DNA of 64,000 nt, taken from the NCBI GenBank assembly GCA_963792655.1, contig CAWBWU010000011.1:1-64000 (forward strand), written 5' to 3'. The translations under genes and the position numbers were made by a program. Shown piece by piece: positions 41,854-50,399 of the stretch (positions are counted from its first letter, which is position 1; each line of letters opens with the position of its first letter). The stretch is from DOZZ01 sp963792655 (lineage in GTDB: Bacteria > Acidobacteriota > Terriglobia > Bryobacterales > Bryobacteraceae). The notes under the pieces are model-generated. The model made no database searches. It saw only the letters and a list, made by a program, of their open reading frames with translations, and had not been told where the DNA came from.

Positions 41854-43487
41854 AGCGAGTTCAACACGATCTGTTGGGCTTCGCCGAGCAGGCGTGCCAG
41901 ATGCTCTTCACTTCGAAAGCTCTCCGCATAGAGCTTGTAAATGTTCTCGGTGCCTGACGGACGTGCCGCAAACCAACCGTGGTCTGTGGCAACCTTCAGT
42001 CCGCCAATCGGCGCGTTGTTGCCGGGAGCGGCCGTGAGCTTCGCGGTGATCGGATCGCCGGCCAGGTCCGCTGCCTTCACGGCCGCCGGCGACAGTGCTT
42101 TGAGCCGGTTCTTCTGTTCGGGGGTCGCGGGTGCATCGATTCGCGTGTAATAAGACGTTCCGAAGCGCGCGGTGATCTCCTGGTAGTGCTCGCCAGGATC
42201 TTTGCCGGTGCGCGCCGTGATCTCCGCTGCAAGCAGGCCAAGCAGCAGTCCGTCTTTATCCGTCGTCCAAACTTTGCCGTTGCGGCGCAGAAAGCTCGCG
42301 CCCGCGCTCTCTTCCCCGCCGAAGCAGCAACTGCCGTCGAAGAGCCCAGGCGAAAACCACTTAAAGCCGACCGGCACTTCCCAGAGCTTGCGATCGAGCT
42401 CACGCACCACCTGATCGATCAGGCTGCTACTGACCAGCGTCTTACCCACCGCTGCCTGCACCGGCCAGTCTGAACGGTGCTGAAGCAGATAGCTAATCGC
42501 AACGGCGAGGTAATGATTCGGATTCATCAAGCCGGCCGAGCGCGTCACGATGCCGTGACGGTCTGCGTCGGGGTCGGTTGCCCACGCGACATCGAAACGG
42601 TCTTTCAACTTGACGAGGCTCGCCATCGCATACGGGCTCGAGCAATCCATGCGGATCTTGCCATCGTGATCAACGGTCATGAACGAAAAGGTGGGATCGA
42701 TCTTCTTGTTCACGATCGTGATGTCGAGACCGTAGAGTTCGCGCAAAGGCTGCCAGTAAGCGGACGAGGCACCGCCCAGCGGATCGATGCCGATCTGTAA
42801 GCCCGACTCGCGAATGGCCTCGATATCGATCACATTCGCAAGGTCTTTCACATAGGGCAAGACCAAGTCCTGCTGATGAGTGGTCGCTGCATTGAGCGCG
42901 GCGGCGAAGTTGAGGCGGCGCACGCCCGTGTTTTTGGCCGATAGCAACTCATTCGCACGGGTCTCAATCCACGCCGTGACGCTGGTATCGGCTGGGCCCC
43001 CATCGGTTGAGTTGTACTTGAAGCCTCCATCTTCCGGGGGGTTGTGCGAGGGCGTGATGACGACACCATCGGACAATCCTGTTGACCTTCCGTCGTTGTA
43101 GACCAGTACGGCGCGCGAGATCGAGGGGGTTGGCGTGAAGCCGTTGCCCTGTTGAATGACAGTCTCGACATGGTTGGCCGCGAACACTTCGAGCGCGGTG
43201 CGCTGAGCCGATGCCGAGAGAGCATGCGTGTCCATGCCCATAAACAGCGGACCATCGATCTTCTGCGCTTGCCGGTACTCGCAAATGGCTTGAGCGATGG
43301 CAAGAATGTGCGCTTCATTGAAGGTGCCGTTCGCCGGCGTGCCGCGGTGTCCGCTGGTGCCGAATGCGACGCGCTGATTCGGATCACCGGGGTCGGGCTG
43401 ATGCTCGAAGTACTCGCGCTCCAGCTTACTGACGTCGATCAACAGTTCTTTTGGGGCAGGTTGTCCGGCTAACGGCGACAGAGGCAT
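41850..43487 (-). CDS. pgm: Phosphoglucomutase, alpha-D-glucose type
   Basis: A 545-residue enzyme that interconverts glucose-1-phosphate and glucose-6-phosphate. The four family loops are present: FGTSGHRGTP near residue 42, phospho-serine loop GVVITPSHNPPEDGG with Ser147, metal loop WATDPDADRHGIV, the sugar-binding GGEESAGASFL, and the phosphate-binding ARPSGTENIYKLY near the C-terminus. The length and N-terminal extension fit the bacterial Pgm (E. coli pgm) group. It may supply UDP-glucose precursors for the glycosyltransferases and envelope sugars. Confidence 0.93.
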   Translation of the reverse strand: MPLSPLAGQPAPKELLIDVSKLEREYFEHQPDPGDPNQRVAFGTSGHRGTPANGTFNEAHILAIAQAICEYRQAQKIDGPLFMGMDTHALSASAQRTALEVFAANHVETVIQQGNGFTPTPSISRAVLVYNDGRSTGLSDGVVITPSHNPPEDGGFKYNSTDGGPADTSVTAWIETRANELLSAKNTGVRRLNFAAALNAATTHQQDLVLPYVKDLANVIDIEAIRESGLQIGIDPLGGASSAYWQPLRELYGLDITIVNKKIDPTFSFMTVDHDGKIRMDCSSPYAMASLVKLKDRFDVAWATDPDADRHGIVTRSAGLMNPNHYLAVAISYLLQHRSDWPVQAAVGKTLVSSSLIDQVVRELDRKLWEVPVGFKWFSPGLFDGSCCFGGEESAGASFLRRNGKVWTTDKDGLLLGLLAAEITARTGKDPGEHYQEITARFGTSYYTRIDAPATPEQKNRLKALSPAAVKAADLAGDPITAKLTAAPGNNAPIGGLKVATDHGWFAARPSGTENIYKLYAESFRSEEHLARLLGEAQQIVLNSL

Positions 43488-43558
43488 CCGTTGAACATGC
43501 TACTCGATCCGTCACACCCGCCGCGCATCGGAGTGAACACGCGATAAGATCGCGTCGT

Positions 43559-45043
43559 ATGCGAATCCTGAAATGTCTGGCGATGGTGGTTGTGTGCGCA
43601 GCGGGCGCGAGCGCGGCGGTGACGATGTCCGAGTTGTTCAGCGATCACATGGTGATTCAGCGCAACGTTCCCGTTCACGTCTGGGGCATGGCCGATGCTG
43701 GTGAAACCGTTACCGTCGATTTTCGTGGCGCCCACGTCGCCGGTGAAGCAGACACACTTGGCCGCTGGAGCTTATATCTCCCTCCTGGTCCGGAGGGTGG
43801 ACCTTTCACATTGAAGGTCAATGCGACGACGTTCTCCGATGTGCTGGTGGGCGACGTATGGGTTGCTTCGGGACAGTCGAATATGGAGTTCTCGATGCAC
43901 AACGTGAACAATGCGCCAGCAGAGATTGCGGCCGCGAACTATCCCAAGATTCGCTTGCTGAGCGTGAGGCGCAAAGTTTCCGAGTACCCCTTTGATCGGC
44001 TGCCGGGAGCGCAGTGGTTTGTCTGCACGCCACAGTCGGCGGCGGATTTTTCAGCCGTGGCGTTTTTCTTTGCGCGTGAAGTGCAGGCGCACCACGATGT
44101 ACCGATCGGCCTGATCCACGCGTCGTGGGGAGGCACGCCCGCAGAGGCCTGGACCAGTGCGGGCACCCTCAGCGCAGACGCTTCGTTGATGCCGGTCTAT
44201 TACGAATGGGCGCGCACCATGCAGGAGCTGCCCGATACCATGTTGCGGCGGCAACAACAGTTAGCCAAATGGCAGAGCGATGTGGACGCGGCCAAAGCAG
44301 CGGGCCGGCAAGCTCCCGGAAAACCCTGGGCGCCAAACGAAGACAACTCGTGGCGGCCGTCAGCACTCTACAACGGCATGATTGCCCCGCTGACTCCGTT
44401 TCCGATCCGCGGCGTCATCTGGTATCAAGGCGAGAGCAACGCGAGCAAAGAGCGCGCGAGCCTGTATCACCACCTGTTCGCCGCGATGATCGAAGACTGG
44501 CGGCGGCAATGGGGAGTTGGTGACTTTCCGTTTTTATTTGTGCAGTTAGCAAATTACAAAAGTGGCGATGCTGAGAGCTGGGCGGTGGTTCGGGAGGCGC
44601 AGCGGCAAACGTTGAGTCTGGCTAATACGGGGATGGCCGTGGCGATCGACGTAGGCACGCCGAACGACATACATCCCAAAAACAAACAAGAAGTAGGAAA
44701 GCGTCTGGCTCTGGCAGCACGCGCCGTTACTTATGGAGACAAGCTGGAGTACTCGGGCCCCGTCTTGTTGCAAGCGGTTAAAGAGAGTGGAGCAATCCGT
44801 GTATGGTTCGAGCATGCGGCCGGACTGAAGGCGAGCAGTGGGGACTTGCGAGGCTTCGAGGTAGCCGGCCCAGACCATCATTTTGTGCCGGGCACCGGTC
44901 GCGTTGAAGGCTCCAGCGTCGTCGTTACCAACAGTGCTGTACGCGAACCGCATTACGTTCGCTATGGTTGGTCCGATAATCCGGACTGCAACTTAGTGAA
45001 TTCTGCCGGTCTTCCGGCGTCTCCCTTTCAGACAGGACAATAG
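43559..45043 (+). CDS. Secreted sialate O-acetylesterase family protein
   Basis: About 494 residues. ATG 43559 gives a signal peptide (LKCLAMVVVCAAGASA). The SGNH-type esterase has the nucleophile in VGDVWVASGQSNMEFSMHN, the PIGLIHASWGGTPAEAWTS block, GVIWYQGESNA and the catalytic-dyad region DIHPKNKQEVGKRLAL. An N-terminal beta segment and a C-terminal beta segment flank it, as in sialate or acetylxylan esterases of soil bacteria. It probably removes acetyl groups from polysaccharide in the periplasm or outside; sialic acid itself is not implied. Confidence 0.87.
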   Translation: MRILKCLAMVVVCAAGASAAVTMSELFSDHMVIQRNVPVHVWGMADAGETVTVDFRGAHVAGEADTLGRWSLYLPPGPEGGPFTLKVNATTFSDVLVGDVWVASGQSNMEFSMHNVNNAPAEIAAANYPKIRLLSVRRKVSEYPFDRLPGAQWFVCTPQSAADFSAVAFFFAREVQAHHDVPIGLIHASWGGTPAEAWTSAGTLSADASLMPVYYEWARTMQELPDTMLRRQQQLAKWQSDVDAAKAAGRQAPGKPWAPNEDNSWRPSALYNGMIAPLTPFPIRGVIWYQGESNASKERASLYHHLFAAMIEDWRRQWGVGDFPFLFVQLANYKSGDAESWAVVREAQRQTLSLANTGMAVAIDVGTPNDIHPKNKQEVGKRLALAARAVTYGDKLEYSGPVLLQAVKESGAIRVWFEHAAGLKASSGDLRGFEVAGPDHHFVPGTGRVEGSSVVVTNSAVREPHYVRYGWSDNPDCNLVNSAGLPASPFQTGQ

Positions 45044-45159
45044 ACGGCTGCAACTGTACAGTTTTCTACTCATTGAGGCTTGTGGGAACTTGCCGCGAGT
45101 GATCGAATAGAGACTGTCGGCCGTAGTGATGCGGCCAGACCACAAAGGAGTTTTACGTC

Positions 45160-45354
45160 ATGCCTCAGAATTCGCACAAAGAAGCTGCCAAGCATCACGA
45201 GAACGCGGCGAAGTCGCACCATACCGCCGCCGAACACCACGAGAAGGGCGATCACGCTGCCGCTGAAAAGCACTCCGAAGCCGCTCACGAACATTCCTCC
45301 AAGGCACACGAACATTCGAAGTCCGCACACGATAAGTCCAAGTCCAAGAAGTAA
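45160..45354 (+). CDS. His/Ala/Lys-rich micro-protein
   Basis: A 64-residue protein with an excellent ribosome site (AAAGGAG) before ATG 45160. Nearly the whole chain is built of His, Ala, Lys, Glu and Ser in alternating short helical patterns (EAAKHHENAAKSHHTAAEHH, EKGDHAAAEKHSEAAHEHSS). There are 15 histidines, often as HH or HEH, and no Cys, Trp or Phe. Similar His-rich short proteins occur in proteobacteria and acidobacteria and are uncharacterised. Binding of metal or nucleic acid is possible but not shown. No operon partner. Confidence 0.7.
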   Translation: MPQNSHKEAAKHHENAAKSHHTAAEHHEKGDHAAAEKHSEAAHEHSSKAHEHSKSAHDKSKSKK

Positions 45355-45373
45355 GAACCCGATCAAGCGTGAC

Positions 45374-45401
45374 AGTAAGCGGGCTCGGTAGTCCGCTTAC
45401 T
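45374..45401 (+). terminator. Stem-loop between convergent genes
   Basis: AGTAAGCGG (45374-45382) pairs with CCGCTTACT (45393-45401), a 9-bp stem with a 10-base loop, 19 bp past the His-rich gene and touching the stop of the reductase gene. No T-run; probably a shared transcript end. Confidence 0.5.
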
Positions 45402-46221
45402 AGGTGCGCGGCTCAGTAAGCCCCAGGCTCCGCAACTTATCAATTGATAGCCACGATCTCAATGGCCGCTTAGCTCCCTGCGGCTTTTCATAGGAGGCCC
45501 GGATGAGTGCCGCGGGATAGCCTGCTTCCTCGGCTATCTTGACGGCCCATTGGTATTTCGTCCTTCCAGACTGCGCCGCGACGTGCAGAATCCCCGTTAG
45601 TTCCCGCTCTAGCAATTCTCCAATCACGTGTGCGACATCGTCGATCCGCGTAGGCTGCCGAAGTTCGCGGTCGTCGGCAGTAATCGACAAGCCGGCGTGC
45701 AGCTTTTCGCGAACTTCGCGCGGCCACGTCATCTTGTCATCCGGCCCGTTGTGTCCGTGAAGTAGCGGCAACCGCAGCACCAGGGCAGCCGGGTCAGTCA
45801 GCACGATCGATTCAGCGTCGGCTTTGGTCTGTCCGTACACTTGCAGCGGCGCAGGCTTATCTTGCTCCGTGTAGGCCTCGCGGGAGCCATCGAAAATATA
45901 GTCAGTCGAAATGAAGATCAGTTTTGCGCCGCCGCGACGGCAGGCTTCAGCGAGGTGGCGGGTCCCTTCGACGTTGAGTTTATGCGCGTAGTCCGGATTT
46001 GCTTCGCACGTGTTCACGTTAGCTTCGGCGGCGCAATGGATGCACACCTGGGGGCCGGCGGCTTCAAAGGCGCGGTGGACCTGGGCCGGGTCGGTGATGT
46101 CCACGCTAACAAGGTTGGGGCGGGTCTTGCGGAACGACCAGCCTTGGGCGTCCGCTGCGAAGTGGTGCAGGAGCTTTCCGCCAAGGAGACCGGAGGCGCC
46201 GGTGATCAGGATTCTGGGCAC
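45400..46221 (-). CDS. dTDP-4-dehydrorhamnose reductase-like (RmlD) extended SDR
   Basis: About 273 residues from GTG 46221. The Rossmann motif is ILITGASGLLGGKL at the N-terminus. The catalytic set is in FISTDYIFDG and YGQTKADAE (YxxxK), and CIHCAAEANVNTCEANPDYA is the RmlD-type block. The C-terminus (RPLRSWLSIDKLRSLGL) also fits RmlD. The family reduces dTDP-4-keto-rhamnose or similar sugar nucleotides, though single genes outside an rml cluster often act elsewhere. No rmlA, B or C is present nearby. Confidence 0.78.
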   Translation of the reverse strand: MPRILITGASGLLGGKLLHHFAADAQGWSFRKTRPNLVSVDITDPAQVHRAFEAAGPQVCIHCAAEANVNTCEANPDYAHKLNVEGTRHLAEACRRGGAKLIFISTDYIFDGSREAYTEQDKPAPLQVYGQTKADAESIVLTDPAALVLRLPLLHGHNGPDDKMTWPREVREKLHAGLSITADDRELRQPTRIDDVAHVIGELLERELTGILHVAAQSGRTKYQWAVKIAEEAGYPAALIRASYEKPQGAKRPLRSWLSIDKLRSLGLTEPRT

Positions 46222-46372
46222 CCGTTTATGGTAACGAGACGCGGTGTTTCGTTGCTCGGTTGATCCGGTTTTGTGGCCGAAGGGCACTAAGTCAGCAGTA
46301 TCGCCATGCTGACATACAGCACTTATTGAACGTTGCCCGCGCTACAACTTCCAACTACCCCGAGTTGCACAC

Positions 46373-47316
46373 TCAGCACCGAAGGGCGCAGCGCGCACCT
46401 GTCCGTTGCATATGTAGCGTTCGACGATACGTTGTGAACCCCGCACTGCTCACCACCAGTTCGTAAGCGCCCGCGAGCGGATGAGATGAATGAAATTTGC
46501 CCGCCTCGTCACTTAGTAACTGCTCCACGATCACTCCAGCAGAATTCACGAGGACGATCTTCGCGCGGGGAATCCCCACCCCGGCAGCATCGAGAACTTC
46601 ACCAGCCAGTTGCTCAAGATGAAGTTCAGTGCGCGGACAATTGCTGGCATCTGCATAGGACAGGCCACAACTGGACCATCCCAGATCAAGATCCAAATGA
46701 TCCGTGCGTGAATCGCTCACAACATCAACCAGGATCAGTCCTGTTATCTGTTCTCCTGACCATCCTGTCAGGCCAGATGTCAGTCGAAGGAAGTATAGGC
46801 CAGGTGGAACATCTGGCCCGTGAAATTCACCTTTTTCGTTAGTATGCAGGGTCTGCAGCGCTTCTCCTGAGCTGGCGACCAGCAGGTCAAGGGAAAGCTT
46901 TGGCTGGGCATGCCCCGGGACGTAGTCGGGTCCGCGTATCGTCCCCTGGATGGATCGGACCAACACAGGCGCCATATTCGGCCACTCCAGGGGCACCGTC
47001 ACTCCGCTCGGCCCATCTAACCGAACCTCCAGTTCAGCACCTTGTGCGGGCCCCGCACTTAGATAGTAGGTACCGGACCGTAAGCCGCGAAAGAACGCCA
47101 AACCATTCGCGTCAGTATTTGCAGTTAGCCGGAAACTACCCAGAGATTGCCGACCTCCACGCGAACGCCCTTCGCCGGATGGCCGTGATCCGCGACCCTA
47201 ACTCGAAAGCTGGTCCCAACCGGAATGGCGGCGGAGACAACCGAACAAGCCCCGAGCCGGACGACTGCAGCAACCACCGCGATTCCTAGTCTTAGTGAGA
47301 TGCCGAAGATCCTCAC
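46373..47316 (-). CDS. Exported carboxypeptidase-regulatory-like (CNA-B type) protein, frame broken
   Basis: GTG 47316 starts a hydrophobic signal segment (ISLRLGIAVVAAVVRLGACS), followed by a beta domain FRVRVADHGHPAKGVRVEVG. Near 47150 the frame breaks at VGNLWVVSG and resumes with SLGSFRLTANTDANGLAFFR in a frame that implies one missing base or two extra bases, unlike the other breaks in the window. The rest contains repeated small beta-sandwich units (LHTNEKGEFHGPDVPPGLYF; LLSDEAGKFHSSHPLAGAYE) of the carboxypeptidase-regulatory-like fold, which is widespread in acidobacterial surface proteins. Function unknown. Confidence 0.6.
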
Positions 47317-47474
47317 GTCAGCAGTATCGCAGGCCGGACGCAGTCTGTTGGTCCAAAGGCGAACCAGAGGCCCCCGAATGTTGCAATTTCGGCAATCACT
47401 AAGCGAACGAGAAGACCGATGGCGCGCACGCCTATTACAGAGAAATCCTCGCCGATCAACTTGAGGAGATTGGC

Positions 47475-47807
47475 CTAGGCGCCGTCGCACCCAAGCGAAA
47501 AGCGCAGCGCGGCGCATAGTTCGCTCAGGCGATCCTCATTCAATCGAGCCACCCGCTTCCCTAACCGCCCTTGCGAAACGGTAACGGCGTTGTGCAGGTT
47601 TACGGCACATCGGCCCTTCATGCCATCGGTCTCGTCGAGTGCTACCTCCGAGGGAACGCCGCGTACTGTCGATGTAACGGGAGCCACAGTAACTGTCGAC
47701 AGGTATGGGAGGGCGCTGTTGCGAGTGAGCACGACGACGGGTCGTTTCTTATCAGGCGGCGCAAACTCGTATAGCCGGATGTCGCCCCGGGCTATTCGTT
47801 CAGCCAC
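47475..47807 (-). CDS. mazF: MazF/PemK-type endoribonuclease toxin
   Basis: About 110 residues from GTG 47807. The PemK/MazF core is clear: GDIRLYEFAPPDKKRPVVVL, the LPYLSTVTVAPVTST strand-turn, and GMKGRCAVNLHNAVTVSQGR. The family cuts mRNA at short sequences. The start overlaps the antitoxin gene by 16 bp, so it is translationally coupled. The partner is a ribbon-helix-helix protein rather than an AbrB-type MazE. Confidence 0.85.
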   Translation of the reverse strand: MAERIARGDIRLYEFAPPDKKRPVVVLTRNSALPYLSTVTVAPVTSTVRGVPSEVALDETDGMKGRCAVNLHNAVTVSQGRLGKRVARLNEDRLSELCAALRFSLGCDGA

Positions 47808-48025
47808 GCGGCCTCGGATTCCCAAAGAGCCGACTCATCGTTCGCCGACGGCCGCTCCGAATAGCCCGCCCGATCGCGCTCTTCGAGAGACTGAATGGTC
47901 AATCGACGGAGGTGTTCGCGAAGTGCGTCCCGCACCAGCGCTGAACGATTTCGTTTCGTCCGGAGAGCCGCACGATCCGTCGCCTGCAACAACTTCTTGT
48001 CGAGAACGATTTGAATGGTTTCCAC
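47792..48025 (-). CDS. Ribbon-helix-helix antitoxin of the MazF module
   Basis: 77 residues from GTG 48025 (VETIQIVLDKKLLQATDRAA). The first 45 residues are a ribbon-helix-helix domain: a short beta strand, then LLQATDRAALRTKRNRSALV and RDALREHLRRL. The acidic tail with ERDRAGYSERPSANDESALW binds the toxin in such modules. It would repress its own promoter. The 0.14 kb between it and groEL contains the groEL terminator. Confidence 0.8.
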   Translation of the reverse strand: METIQIVLDKKLLQATDRAALRTKRNRSALVRDALREHLRRLTIQSLEERDRAGYSERPSANDESALWESEAAWLNE

Positions 48026-48095
48026 TTGACGAGCTCTACTCCACAGTTTAGTCCACATCCGCCGAACCAGTGAATACCTGGGGTGTATGTCTAAC

Positions 48096-48128
48096 GCAAA
48101 AGAGGGCGGCCTCTTGCGAGACCGCCCT
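48096..48128 (-). terminator. Intrinsic terminator after groEL
   Basis: On the minus strand AGGGCGG and CCGCCCT (48122-48128 and 48103-48109) pair around an inner CTC/GAG, followed by CTTTTG. It lies 40 bp past the groEL stop and would end the groESL transcript before the antitoxin gene. Confidence 0.75.
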
Positions 48129-48167
48129 TCTTCCGAACAACCGCTAAGCCTGTTCTGCAATCAGAGC

Positions 48168-49802
48168 TTAGTAGTCCATACCTTCAGGTCCGCCGTGACC
48201 GCCGGGGCCGCCCGCCGGAGCAGACTTCTTCTCCGGGATCTCGCAGATCATCGCTTCGGTGGTCAGCATCAGGCTGCTGATCGAAGCGGCGTTCTGGAGC
48301 GCCGTGCGGGTCACCTTGGTCGGATCGATGACGCCGGCCGCAACCAGGTCTTCGTACTTCTCGGTGTAAGCGTTGTAACCGTAGTTGGCGTCCGTGCTCT
48401 CGCGAACCTTGCCTACGATGATGGCGCCTTCATTGCCCGAGTTGTGAACGATCTGGCGCAGGGGCTCTTCGCAAGCGCGGCGGATGATGTCTACGCCGAT
48501 CTGCTCGTCGCCTTCCAGCTTGAGATCCTTCAGCTTGTTGGCTGCGCGCAGGAGAGCGACGCCGCCGCCGGGGACGATGCCTTCTTCCACTGCCGCACGG
48601 GTGGCATGCAGAGCGTCTTCGACACGAGCCTTCTTTTCCTTCATCTCGGTCTCGGTCGCCGCGCCAACCTTGATTACCGCAACACCGCCGGCGAGCTTCG
48701 CCAGGCGTTCCTGCAGCTTTTCACGGTCGTAGTCGGAGGTGGTCTCTTCAATCTGGCCGCGGAGCTGCTTGATGCGGCCTTCGATGGTCTTCGAAGAACC
48801 AGCACCGTCGATGATCGTGGTGTTGTCCTTATCCACGGTCACGCGCTTTGCCTTGCCAAGATCTTCGAGCTTGACGCCTTCGAGCTTGATGCCCGTCTCT
48901 TCCATTAACGCCTTGCCGCCGGTCAGAGCAGCAATGTCGTCGAGCATGGCCTTGCGGCGATCACCGAAGCCCGGGGCCTTGACGGCGCAGGCGTTCAGGG
49001 TGCCACGCAGCTTGTTGACAACCAGGGTTGCCAGCGCTTCGCCTTCGACTTCTTCGGCGATGATCAACAGCGGACGGCCGGAGCGCGCAATCTGCTCGAG
49101 CAGGGGCAACAGGTCCTTCATGTTGCTGATCTTCTTCTCGTGGATCAGGATGTAGGGATCTTCGAGAACCACTTCCATACGGTCGGCATCGGTCACGAAG
49201 TACGGCGAGAGATAGCCGCGGTCGAACTGCATGCCTTCGACGGTCTGGAGCTCGGTCAGCATGGTCTTGGATTCTTCGACCGTGATGACGCCGTCCTTAC
49301 CAACCTTCTTCATCGCTTCGGCAATGGTGTCGCCGATCGTGTGATCGCTGTTGGCGGAGATGGTGCCAACCTGCGCGATCATGTCACCGGAAACCGGCTT
49401 CGACATGCTCTTCACTTCGTTGACGGCCACTTCAACGGCCTTTTCGATGCCGCGCTTGAGGGCCATCGGGTTCGCACCGGCTGCCACGGCCTTCACGCCT
49501 TCGCGGAAGATCGACTGCGCCAGGATCGTCGCGGTGGTGGTACCGTCACCGGCGACATCGGAGGTCTTGGAGGCAACTTCGCGAACCATCTGGGCGCCCA
49601 TGTTCTCGAGCGGGTCCTTGAGTTCGATTTCCTTCGCTACGGTAACGCCGTCCTTGGTGATGTTCGGGCCACCGAACTTCTTCTCGAGAACTACGTTGCG
49701 GCCGCGCGGTCCGAGGGTGACTTTCACCGCATCGGCCAGCTGATTCACGCCGCGCAGGATCGCCTGCCGGCTGTTTTCTGCGTATACAATTTGCTTTGCC
49801 AT
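48168..49802 (-). CDS. groL: Chaperonin GroEL (Cpn60)
   Basis: A 544-residue chaperonin. It starts AKQIVYAENSRQAILRGVNQ and has the ATP-binding DGTTTATILAQ, GPRGRNVVLEKKFG and DPTKVTRTALQNAASISSLM blocks. The C-terminal tail is Gly-rich and ends GGPEGMDY instead of long GGM repeats. It folds proteins inside a double ring closed by GroES. AAAGG precedes the ATG. Second gene of the groES-groEL operon. Confidence 0.97.
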   Translation of the reverse strand: MAKQIVYAENSRQAILRGVNQLADAVKVTLGPRGRNVVLEKKFGGPNITKDGVTVAKEIELKDPLENMGAQMVREVASKTSDVAGDGTTTATILAQSIFREGVKAVAAGANPMALKRGIEKAVEVAVNEVKSMSKPVSGDMIAQVGTISANSDHTIGDTIAEAMKKVGKDGVITVEESKTMLTELQTVEGMQFDRGYLSPYFVTDADRMEVVLEDPYILIHEKKISNMKDLLPLLEQIARSGRPLLIIAEEVEGEALATLVVNKLRGTLNACAVKAPGFGDRRKAMLDDIAALTGGKALMEETGIKLEGVKLEDLGKAKRVTVDKDNTTIIDGAGSSKTIEGRIKQLRGQIEETTSDYDREKLQERLAKLAGGVAVIKVGAATETEMKEKKARVEDALHATRAAVEEGIVPGGGVALLRAANKLKDLKLEGDEQIGVDIIRRACEEPLRQIVHNSGNEGAIIVGKVRESTDANYGYNAYTEKYEDLVAAGVIDPTKVTRTALQNAASISSLMLTTEAMICEIPEKKSAPAGGPGGHGGPEGMDY

Positions 49803-49820
49803 GAGATTGTTGGACCTTTC

Positions 49821-50138
49821 TTAGCTGGCCTTCGTGGCCGCTACAGGCTTCGACTCGAAAATGCCGAGCACTTCGTCTTCGCGCATGATCATGTATTCCT
49901 GACCATCGAGCTTGATGTCGCTTCCGGAATACTTACCAAACAGGATGGTGTCGCCAACCTGGACATCCAGGGCTACGAGCTTTCCATCTTCCAGGCGCTT
50001 GCCTTTGCCGACGGCGACAACTTCGCCCTTCTGCGGCTTTTCCTTGGCGGAATCCGGGATGAACAAGCTACCGTGCTTGCTCTCATCTTCTTCCAACCGC
50101 TTCACCACGATGCGGTCGTAGAGCGGACGAATTTGCAT
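49821..50138 (-). CDS. groS: Co-chaperonin GroES (Cpn10)
   Basis: 105 residues from ATG 50138 (MQIRPLYDRIVVKRLEEDES). The mobile loop is SKHGSLFIPDSAKEKPQKGE and the roof region EDGKLVALDVQVGD; the KYSGSDIKLDGQEYMIMRED end is typical. A strong GGAGGG ribosome site precedes the ATG. It has a C-terminal extension (SKPVAATKAS) of about ten residues beyond E. coli GroES. First gene of the operon, under the CIRCE element. Confidence 0.96.
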   Translation of the reverse strand: MQIRPLYDRIVVKRLEEDESKHGSLFIPDSAKEKPQKGEVVAVGKGKRLEDGKLVALDVQVGDTILFGKYSGSDIKLDGQEYMIMREDEVLGIFESKPVAATKAS

Positions 50139-50205
50139 GTTTACTGCCCTCCAACGTTGAGTTGATTTCTGAGTTTGCGGAACGGCTTGTTCCTGACCCC
50201 AATTA

Positions 50206-50232
50206 TTAGCACACTTCAATGGTGAGTGCTAA
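50206..50232 (-). promoter_or_regulatory. CIRCE operator (HrcA-binding) of groES-groEL
   Basis: TTAGCACAC-N9-GAGTGCTAA. The consensus is TTAGCACTC-N9-GAGTGCTAA, so one arm is perfect and the other differs at one position. It lies 68 bp upstream of the groES ATG, the usual site. HrcA repression of groESL and release on heat shock are therefore expected. hrcA itself is not in the window. Confidence 0.9.
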
Positions 50233-50399
50233 CCGAAATACATAAGTCGATGAAAGCAAAAGGAAAATTGATTTGACTCAGAGTTTGCTGCGCGATATCG
50301 GCTCACCACATGTGAGCACCTGCTGCGCAAGTTGTTGCCAGGATAGCTTCCACAGCGGCGCGGGCGTAGATATAATAACGCTCCTCAGGAGCCGATGCT

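Noticed and set aside
46600..47500. Plus-strand reading frames opposite the carboxypeptidase-regulatory-like gene
   Set aside because: They lack ribosome sites and conserved patterns, while the minus strand shows a signal segment and repeated beta units.
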